This document shows, in pieces, positions 14,903 through 20,526 of a stretch of DNA of 20,526 bases; the stretch's first letter is position 1; every line of letters begins with the position of its first letter. The position numbers were made by a program, and so were the translations under genes. This DNA comes from JAGXLC01 sp046545815. GTDB taxonomy: Bacteria; Bacteroidota; Bacteroidia; Bacteroidales; UBA12077. The notes beneath the pieces were generated by a model. That model was not told the DNA's origin and did not search any database. It saw only the letters and a program-made list of their open reading frames with translations. The stretch is from positions 1 to 20,526 of the forward strand of contig JBKGZA010000037.1 in assembly GCA_046545815.1 (NCBI GenBank), written 5' to 3'.

Positions 14903-15080
14903 TATTAAATTTATTCTGATTCTTACAAATTACTTATATTTATAAGGTTTTTGTGGCAATAACCTGTCCAAGACGAGGAGAGGTAATTGTATTTGCCTGA
15001 ATATTCTGTCATGTTTCCTGGTATTGTTTTTATTATGGCAGAAAGAAGGGTTCCATTTTCAAATCAAAAATATCGTCAAT

Positions 15081-16301
15081 ATGAGTGAAAATATTGCTTA
15101 TGCGGGAAACAAAGGCGAAAATGTCCGTTCAGATTGTTTTGTAACTCTGGAATTAAGAGGCAGGGGAGGCAATGATATTGATATTCAGAGTACAGTCAAG
15201 GCAATTTATGGTGAAGCCATTCAGGATATGGCGAAAGCCATTCTGAATTTTTATGAAGTAAAGAGTGCCCGGTTAGATATTGAAGATACCGGTGCTTTGC
15301 CTTTGGTTATTGCTGCCCGTATCGAGACAGCCCTGAAGGAGCTCGTAGGGCCGGATGAACCTTATCTGCTGCCTATGTTGGAAGAAAACAGGTATGCCAG
15401 CAAAGTGGATCAATTTCGTTATTCCCACTTATATCTTCCGGGCAATACCCCTAAAATGATGATCAACGCAGGAATTCATCAACCCGATGGGGTTGTTCTT
15501 GACCTTGAGGATTCCGTAGCGCCTAATAAGAGGCGGGAAGCCCGGTTCCTGGTACGTAATGCACTGCGGGGGCTCAATTTTCATGGAGCGGAGCGCATGG
15601 TAAGGATCAACAGGTTTCCGGCAGGATTGAAGGATTTGAAGTATGTGGTACCACATAATGTACATGTGGTACTTATACCCAAGTGTGAAGTTGCAGAGCA
15701 GGTTTATGAAGTTGAAAAAGAGATTCATAATATTAAAGACGAGCATCATACCGAAAATGATATTTTTTTGATGCCCGTTATAGAGAGTGCGCAAGGTGTG
15801 GAGAATGCCTATGATATTGCTCTTGCCTCGGATGAAGTGGTTGCGATGGCCATTGGTTTGGAGGATTATACCGCTGATATAGGAGCCCAGAGGACCAGTG
15901 GGGGTTATGAGGCATTTTATGCCCGCTCACGTATTGTCAATGCCTGCAGAGCGGCCGGGATTCAGCCTATAGATTCTGTTTTTTCTGACGTTGGTAATGA
16001 AGCAGGTTTGAAATCTGCTGTAAAGGAAAGCAAATCGATGGGTTTTGAGGGAATGGGATGCATTCATCCACGGCAGATCAAGCCTGTGCGTGAGGGTTTT
16101 GCTCCGGGGGAGGAAGAAATTGAAGAAGCAAAGAAGATAGTGAATGCATCTTATGAAGCAGAGCAGAAAGGTTTGGGAGTTGTTGCCCTGGGTACGAAAA
16201 TGGTTGATCCGCCGGTGGTAAAGCGTGCCCAGAAGACACTTGATCTTGCAATATTTTTGGGTTTGATACCTGAGAGCTGGAGGGAGAAGTTTATATCCTG
16301 A
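15081..16301 (+). CDS. citE: citrate lyase gamma-beta fusion (CitD-CitE)
   Basis: This 406-residue protein fuses two citrate lyase subunits. Residues 1-92 are the acyl carrier (CitD-like: NIAYAGNKGENVRSDCFVTL, IQSTVKAIYGEAIQDM, DTGALPLVIAARIETAL). Residues 110-406 are the citryl-ACP lyase aldolase (CitE: YSHLYLPGNTPKM, DGVVLDLEDSVAP, ERMVRINR, MPVIESAQGVENAYDIA, AIGLEDYTADIGAQR, GCIHPRQI). CitE cleaves citryl-thioester to acetyl-thioester and oxaloacetate with Mg. The only serine near the prosthetic-group site is Ser17 in VRSDC, whereas classical CitD has two adjacent serines (ESSD). ATG 15081 is chosen because the longer reading starts with TTG at 15024 and adds a segment unlike CitD. CitF follows after about 100 nt. 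Confidence 0.92.
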   Translation: MSENIAYAGNKGENVRSDCFVTLELRGRGGNDIDIQSTVKAIYGEAIQDMAKAILNFYEVKSARLDIEDTGALPLVIAARIETALKELVGPDEPYLLPMLEENRYASKVDQFRYSHLYLPGNTPKMMINAGIHQPDGVVLDLEDSVAPNKRREARFLVRNALRGLNFHGAERMVRINRFPAGLKDLKYVVPHNVHVVLIPKCEVAEQVYEVEKEIHNIKDEHHTENDIFLMPVIESAQGVENAYDIALASDEVVAMAIGLEDYTADIGAQRTSGGYEAFYARSRIVNACRAAGIQPIDSVFSDVGNEAGLKSAVKESKSMGFEGMGCIHPRQIKPVREGFAPGEEEIEEAKKIVNASYEAEQKGLGVVALGTKMVDPPVVKRAQKTLDLAIFLGLIPESWREKFIS

Positions 16302-16404
16302 GCTGAAGTTTTGTAAATGCCGGTTTTTAAACTATTTTTACAGCAAGTAAACCATTGACAATGGAGGTTGTTTTATCATTTATTTATAAATAATTCAAAA
16401 AAAT

Positions 16405-17970
16405 ATGGGACAGCCAGCCAAAGACCTTGTGAAAAATTCGTTAGGCAGATATGTTCCGGAGAAAGTAAACGGAGAGCGCGTCATACTTTACCAGGGGGTA
16501 GCTAATTACCGGCCTGGGGGAACAAAGTACGGACCCCCCATTCGCTCATGCGCAGATTATCCTTCAAACGGAGATAAACGAATAACCTCGCTTAGAGAAG
16601 CCCTTGAGAAAGCCGGTATAAATGACGGCATGACCATTTCCACACATCACTGTTTCGGGGACGGAGATCTTCTTGCCAGTCAGTTGTTTGATGCCATACA
16701 CCAGCTTGGGGTAAAAGACCTGGTATGGTTCCCTTCTGCCTCCTTTCCCTGCCATGAACATTTGATCCGGTATTTGGAGGATGGCACCATTGATCACATC
16801 GAGGGTGGCATGAACGGGCCCCTTGGAAAATTTACCTCCGAAGGAGGGATGCAGGGAACAGGCGTCATCCGTTCGCATGGCGGACGTTATCAGGCTGTGC
16901 AGGATAGCGAGGTAAATATTGATATTGCTGTCATCGGTGCCAGTTGTGCCGATTCCTTTGGTAATGCCAACGGTCTGTACGGACCTTCTGCCGGCGGCCT
17001 GTTAGGGTCTGCCCTTGCCGATGCCCAATATGCCGATAAGGTGATTGTAGTTACTGACCACATGGTTGAATTTCCATGTACTCCATGGCAGATACAAGGA
17101 AATTATGTGGATTATACCGTAGAGATGGAGCGGATCGGGATACCGGAAAGGATCATTTCGGGCACCACCCGCATAGCCAGAAGCCCCGAGAGATTGCTTC
17201 TGGCTGAGATAACCACTGAATTCTGTTATGCCACCGGGATAATGAGAGACGGATTTTCTTTCCAGACAGGGGTGGGAGGAATCTCCCCGTTCATTGCCGA
17301 TTTCTTTGCCGGAAAAATGAGGGAAAAGGGAATAAAATCGCGATTTGCCTGCGGAGGAAGCAACAAGTATCTGGTTAACATGCTGGAAGAAGGATTGGTA
17401 AAATATCTTCTGAATGATCAACCCTTTGATCAGGAAGGCTTGCGATCGATGAGGGATAATCCGAACCACTTGTGGGCCAGTCCTTTTGCAAGTTATAATT
17501 ATCACGGAAAGGGTAACTTTGCCGGACTGGTGGATGTGGCAATATTGGAAGCCACTGAGGTGGATGTAAATTTTAACGCCAATGTGGTGAGCCATTCCGA
17601 TGGTTATTTGTTACATGGTATTGGAGAATGGCAGGATTGCCTGCTTTCCAAAACGGTGATTTTATCTGTTCCGCTTTTCCGCGACAGAATTCCTTTAGTC
17701 ACCGAGGAGGTGACGACCGTTTGCGGTCCGGGAGAGTTGATTGATGTAGTGGTAACGGAGAGAGGCATTGCCATTAATCCCCGAAGAACCGATCTGATTG
17801 AGAAAGCCAAAAAATCCCGTTTGCCGGTAAAAAGTATTGAGGCGTTAAGGGAAGAGGCAGAAAAGATTTGCGGAAAGCCTGCCAGACGAGAGCTGGGAGA
17901 TGAGCTCGTTGCCGTTGTAAAATGGGTTGATGGTACCGTGATGGATGCCGTTAAAAAAGTTGCATTATAG
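16405..17970 (+). CDS. citF: citrate lyase alpha subunit (citrate:acetyl-ACP transferase)
   Basis: This 521-residue protein is the CoA-transferase-like alpha subunit of citrate lyase. It swaps acetate for citrate on the acyl carrier arm, making citryl-ACP for the beta subunit. Family marks run the whole length: NSLGRYVPEKVNG at the start, STHHCFGDGD, EGGMNGPLGKF, GASCADSFGNANGLYGPSAG, VVTDHMVEFPCTPWQIQGN, SFQTGVGGISPF, ACGGSNKYLVNMLEEGLVKY, and a C-terminal VTTVCGPGELIDVVVTERGIAINPRR. Length matches the family (about 510-520). It lies 103 nt after the CitD-CitE gene, same strand, with a small palindrome CCATTG-A-CAATGG (16352-16364) in the gap. A rubredoxin gene follows after 39 nt. Confidence 0.96.
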   Translation: MGQPAKDLVKNSLGRYVPEKVNGERVILYQGVANYRPGGTKYGPPIRSCADYPSNGDKRITSLREALEKAGINDGMTISTHHCFGDGDLLASQLFDAIHQLGVKDLVWFPSASFPCHEHLIRYLEDGTIDHIEGGMNGPLGKFTSEGGMQGTGVIRSHGGRYQAVQDSEVNIDIAVIGASCADSFGNANGLYGPSAGGLLGSALADAQYADKVIVVTDHMVEFPCTPWQIQGNYVDYTVEMERIGIPERIISGTTRIARSPERLLLAEITTEFCYATGIMRDGFSFQTGVGGISPFIADFFAGKMREKGIKSRFACGGSNKYLVNMLEEGLVKYLLNDQPFDQEGLRSMRDNPNHLWASPFASYNYHGKGNFAGLVDVAILEATEVDVNFNANVVSHSDGYLLHGIGEWQDCLLSKTVILSVPLFRDRIPLVTEEVTTVCGPGELIDVVVTERGIAINPRRTDLIEKAKKSRLPVKSIEALREEAEKICGKPARRELGDELVAVVKWVDGTVMDAVKKVAL

Positions 17971-18009
17971 ATCAGTAAATACATTTCAAACTTTTAAATG
18001 TTATAGCCT

Positions 18010-18171
18010 ATGAAACGATACAAATGCAGAGTATGTGGACATGTTTACGATCCCAAAGAAGGCGATCTTCAGGGAAACATTAAACCAGGAACCCCATTTG
18101 AGGATCTGCCTGATGACTGGAGGTGTCCGGTGTGTGGTGTGGGAAAAGGAGAGTATGAGGCTATAGATTAG
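18010..18171 (+). CDS. rubredoxin
   Basis: This 53-residue protein is a standard rubredoxin, a one-iron electron carrier. Two CxxC knuckles bind the iron: Cys6-RV-Cys9-G and Cys39-PV-Cys42-G. The conserved aromatic and turn residues are in place (YKCRVCGHVYDP; GTPFEDLPDDWRCPVCG). It is cytoplasmic and in strict anaerobes usually feeds electrons to oxygen- or peroxide-detoxifying enzymes. It starts 39 nt after citF on the same strand and may be co-transcribed, but no biochemical link to citrate lyase is known to me. Its redox partner is not evident, though the iron-sulfur flavoprotein at 13738 is the nearest flavoenzyme. Confidence 0.97.
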   Translation: MKRYKCRVCGHVYDPKEGDLQGNIKPGTPFEDLPDDWRCPVCGVGKGEYEAID

Positions 18172-18360
18172 CCCGGGCAGTACATTTAGCGGATAATAAG
18201 ACAGGGGAGTGGCCAAAATTTATAGAGACTGAAGACAGTCGTGATATTTGGGTTCTTGAGCTTGTGAAGGAGTTTTTTGTATTGTATGTTATATATATAT
18301 ATGCATCTTGGAAGAGAGTGTCTATAAAGTCAAAAATTGGTAATATTTTTCTATATGGTT

Positions 18361-18457
18361 TCTGTGTTGCTCCGTGTTTATTCTCTGAAAATCCGGGGGT
18401 TTCAATAGATGATATTTACCACACGAGAACACCGAAGGAGTCACTGAGGAACACAGA
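18361..18457. repeat. inverted degenerate repeat in a gene-free gap
   Basis: TCTGTGTTGCTCCGTG (18361-18376) and the complement of 18442-18457 (TCTGTGTTCCTCAGTG) match at 14 of 16 positions, 65 nt apart. They resemble the ACACGGAG/ACACAGAG-type degenerate repeats I recall from intergenic regions of environmental genomes. The rest of the gap (18172-18479) holds a short (TA)n run near 18288-18302 and no supported gene. Confidence 0.5.
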
Positions 18458-18479
18458 GGACTTTCCTGGCAGGCTTTAT

Positions 18480-19661
18480 TTAAGATGCATATTTTCGTGA
18501 TTTCAATAAAAACCCTCCTGTAATAGCCGCCAGGACAAAAAATGTGGCTGCAGACATAGCCAGTGCACTGGATAAGGAATAGTGATCGGTGTACCAACCC
18601 AGAAAAGGACCAATTCCTGCAAAAAATAAACGGATCATGAAATTGCGCACCGATAAAACAGTAGCGCGGGTGTTGCTTTCCGCCAGCCGGTTGATGTAAT
18701 CTTTAAGAACGGGGGTGGCCAGCCCCCTCATCAGATAAAACAGGAACAAGACGGAAATGCCCCAGATAACATGGATCTGGCTTAGTATTAGATAAAAGAG
18801 TGGCAGAAACATGGTGATGGATACAATCATCTTGACTTTTCCCAGACGGTGCTCCACCTTGTAAGCGATATATGAAGTGATGGCTACCGAAAGATTGAGC
18901 AGTGTCCAGAATACTCCAAAAAGAGACAGTTCCAGGTCGACGTGTTTAAAATAGGGCTGAACAAACCAGGCCATTGTAAGGGTGGAGGCACCGATTACAG
19001 CCGAGTAGATGATGTTCCATTTTAAGTGGGGATTTCCATGAAGCGAATGCCTTACAATAATTAATATGTCATTGAAATTCATCTTGGTAATTTTTTCCCG
19101 GCGGATGGGTTCAATCAACATAATGGCAGCTGGAATGCCGATGAATGCTACTATTGTCTGTGCATAAAAAGGGGTCCGGAGACTGATTTCAGCCAGAAAT
19201 CCCCCCAATATACCAGCTACGGCTTCGGCAACATTCCCTATTGAAACCATTTTTCCTTCGAATTGGAGGTATTTTTCTTCCCGATAACCGGCTTTTAGTG
19301 TATCGTAAAGCATAGCGGAGTCTGCTCCGGAAACCAGGCTGGTGCCTATACCCATGGTGATTTCTGCTGCCAGAAAGCCCCAGAAATCATAGGATAAACT
19401 GTATATCACAAAACCACAAAAACCCAGAATGGACCCTATGATCAGTGTAGTTTTACGGCCCAGCACATCCGCCAGATAGCCCGAGGGGATCTCCAGAATA
19501 ACAATAACAACGGAATATATAGACTGGAGTACAAATATATCCTGCATCTCAAGCCCGTTCTCCTGATAAAAAAGCACCACCACCGGCATAAAGAGCATGA
19601 ACCATTTGGCGATTTTTATCAGGTAAAGCTTAATGATATTTGATTTCAGGCTTTGCTCCAT
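18480..19661 (-). CDS. major facilitator superfamily transporter
   Basis: This 393-residue protein is an MFS carrier with about twelve membrane helices. The loop-2/3 signature is clear (GYLADVLGRKTTL, residues 61-73: Gly61, Asp65, Gly68, Arg69, Lys70), and a weaker echo occurs in the second half. The N-terminus carries a short basic segment then the first helix (LYLIKIAKWFMLFMPVVVLF). A central cytoplasmic loop (about 190-215, EPIRREKITKMNFNDILII) separates the two six-helix halves. The pattern GADSAMLYDTL after helix 4 is common in a small MFS group of unknown substrate related to drug/efflux carriers. Substrate and direction cannot be told. It is monocistronic, convergent with the rubredoxin gene and divergent from the tRNA. 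Confidence 0.92.
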   Translation of the reverse strand: MEQSLKSNIIKLYLIKIAKWFMLFMPVVVLFYQENGLEMQDIFVLQSIYSVVIVILEIPSGYLADVLGRKTTLIIGSILGFCGFVIYSLSYDFWGFLAAEITMGIGTSLVSGADSAMLYDTLKAGYREEKYLQFEGKMVSIGNVAEAVAGILGGFLAEISLRTPFYAQTIVAFIGIPAAIMLIEPIRREKITKMNFNDILIIVRHSLHGNPHLKWNIIYSAVIGASTLTMAWFVQPYFKHVDLELSLFGVFWTLLNLSVAITSYIAYKVEHRLGKVKMIVSITMFLPLFYLILSQIHVIWGISVLFLFYLMRGLATPVLKDYINRLAESNTRATVLSVRNFMIRLFFAGIGPFLGWYTDHYSLSSALAMSAATFFVLAAITGGFLLKSRKYAS

Positions 19662-19773
19662 TGATTGTTCAGATCATGCGCAAATTTAATGGAAGTAATC
19701 AGAATTTAAAAGGTCAGCATGTAGTATCGCTGTAAATTTCGAACAAATTCTTTTTTTGGAGGGCAGAATTTTA

Positions 19774-19781
19774 TATTTTTG
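19774..19781 (+). promoter_or_regulatory. putative tRNA-Arg promoter -7 element
   Basis: TATTTTTG matches TAnnTTTG and lies 16 nt before the first base of the tRNA, the right distance for a short leader. A TTTG at 19755-19758 could be the -33 element, but the 15-nt spacing is shorter than usual. Confidence 0.5.
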
Positions 19782-19797
19782 CATGGCTTAATTTAGC

Positions 19798-19871
19798 GGC
19801 CCCGTAGCTCAGCTGGATAGAGCAACGGCCTTCTAAGCCGTAGGCCCTAGGTTCGAATCCTAGCGGGGTCA
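19798..19871 (+). tRNA. tRNA-Arg(TCT)
   Basis: The 74-nt cloverleaf folds fully. The acceptor is GGCCCCG with CGGGGTC (one G-U pair) and discriminator A. The D arm is GCTC...GAGC, the anticodon arm ACGGC-CTTCTAA-GCCGT with anticodon TCT (reads AGA/AGG), the variable loop AGGCC, and the T arm CTAGG-TTCGAAT-CCTAG. CCA is not encoded, as in many Bacteroidota tRNA genes. Confidence 0.97.
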
Positions 19872-20301
19872 CTGAGCTGGTTTTGACGTTATTCTGTTGT
19901 TGTTGAGACAGGCCGATGCCTTGTTTTTACGATTATGCTGGAGTTGGCAATTGGCTCCAGCCGCTCAGGGTTGGTTTCGGCAACCAGTTCGATTCCTATT
20001 TCAGCGGTGTGCTGCTTTTTTCGGACAATGCCAGGGCGGTACCAAAAGTTCTGGTTTCCGGGGTTTGTATTTGGGTAACTTTTACGGAGGCAGTGGTAGG
20101 ATTCAATGACTGTCTGGTCCATGACTGATATGTGATGCAGAGACACCATGCATGGTGAACTTATTGCAAGACCGTCCTTCTTCCAATAAAATTGTATAAG
20201 TAGGTTAGGAGGGTCCTTCCCATTAACTCATCCCTAATCACTAATTCCGCTTCATTTAGTAACCAAATTAAATACAGAAGAAGAGATAAGGATTTTTTTG
20301 A
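19872..20301. other. gene-free stretch after the tRNA
   Basis: No convincing gene is seen in these 430 nt. Open frames exist on both strands (for example the complement of 19889-20149), but none carries a recognisable motif. The plus-strand frames are rich in Trp, Gln and Cys, as in chance translations. With the damaged ATPase gene that follows, the stretch may be the decayed edge of an inserted segment next to the tRNA. Confidence 0.4.
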
Positions 20302-20526
20302 ACCCTATTCTTGTTCCACAAGGCGGGAAGGTATGGAATTCCGGTATTCCTAGTAACCTTGTCTTCTTCACTTGAAATCTCCAATAGGATGCATGAACCT
20401 TTAACAGGCAGGATATGGACCTATAAGCTTTATCCTGGGGTTTTTGTAGATTTGTTCAAATCTTATAATATTATTCAACTGAATAACCGGCTGGAAGAAT
20501 TTTTGATATACGGAATGTATCCCGAA
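20302..20526 (+). pseudogene. degraded AAA/DUF4143 ATPase fragment, runs off window
   Basis: The frame open from the TGA at 20299 to the window end encodes IPVFLVTLSSSLEISNRMHE, then PLTGRIWTYKLYP, a short helix, and LNNRLEEFLIYGMYPE. This is the middle of the AAA_14/DUF4143 ATPases common in Bacteroidota, where the order is (F/I)xTGSSS, NEPLTGR, LYPLSF, L...L.YGxYPEV. The Walker A (GxRQxGKT) part and a normal DE-containing Walker B are missing upstream, stops interrupt the frame at 20287 and 20299, and the sensor motif TGSSS reads TLSSS. A start at ATG 20389 would leave no ATPase core. It is best read as a broken gene; the downstream part is outside the window. Confidence 0.7.

Noticed and set aside
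17002..17595. 197-codon minus-strand frame opposite citF
   Set aside because: Antisense shadow of a strongly conserved CitF segment; no motif of its own.
19889..20149. 86-codon minus-strand frame after the tRNA
   Set aside because: No recognisable domain, signal or start context. Plus-strand frames over the same bases are equally unconvincing.
1..20526. CRISPR array, insertion sequence, integrase or defence operon
   Set aside because: No regularly spaced direct repeats, transposase motifs or known defence-gene signatures were seen. The repeats found are short palindromes only.

Overview
The window reads as a chromosomal segment of a Bacteroidota bacterium, probably Bacteroidales-like. The reasons are AT-rich gaps with several matches to the Bacteroidota -7 promoter element TAnnTTTG, few strong Shine-Dalgarno sites, the style of the encoded proteins, and a SiaB/SiaC-type partner-switching cluster. 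No species can be assigned from sequence alone.

Layout. (1) 31-3686: pyruvate phosphate dikinase on the minus strand, divergent from an SDR-family protein that lacks the YxxxK motif. (2) 3712-7745, minus strand: a tight four-gene signalling operon of receiver-SpoIIE phosphatase, TPR/membrane SpoIIE phosphatase, SiaB-like kinase and SiaC-like phosphoprotein. (3) 7940-8616: a DUF985 cupin gene coupled to a truncated ADP-ribosylglycohydrolase gene that ends in a palindromic repeat. One arm of this palindrome is an exact 20-bp inverted match to a site at the other end of the signalling cassette. (4) 8914-10702: an ATP-grasp enzyme and a small SHOCT membrane protein. (5) 10719-12008: a DrrA-like ABC ATPase flanked by two gene remnants, a HAD hydrolase fragment and the tail of an ABC-2 permease. 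(6) 12140-14807: a 3D-domain lipoprotein, a SAM methyltransferase, an iron-sulfur-type flavoprotein and an unknown small protein. (7) 15081-18171: a fused citrate lyase gamma-beta gene (CitD-CitE), citrate lyase alpha (CitF) and a rubredoxin. (8) 18480-20526: an MFS transporter, tRNA-Arg(TCT), a stretch without a convincing gene, and the damaged start of an AAA/DUF4143 ATPase gene running off the window.

Function. The best-supported functional units are the phosphatase-kinase-phosphoprotein switch in (2) and the citrate lyase unit in (7). Citrate lyase gives acetate and oxaloacetate. PPDK at the other end of the window interconverts pyruvate and phosphoenolpyruvate, so the two fit an anaerobic or fermentative C3/C4 metabolism, although they are not linked as an operon. 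The citrate lyase maturation genes (citC, citX, citG) are not in the window.

The most unusual features are four broken genes in 20 kb, two of them at visible junctions, and the exact inverted repeat bracketing the signalling cassette. No complete insertion sequence, integrase, CRISPR array or defence system was found.
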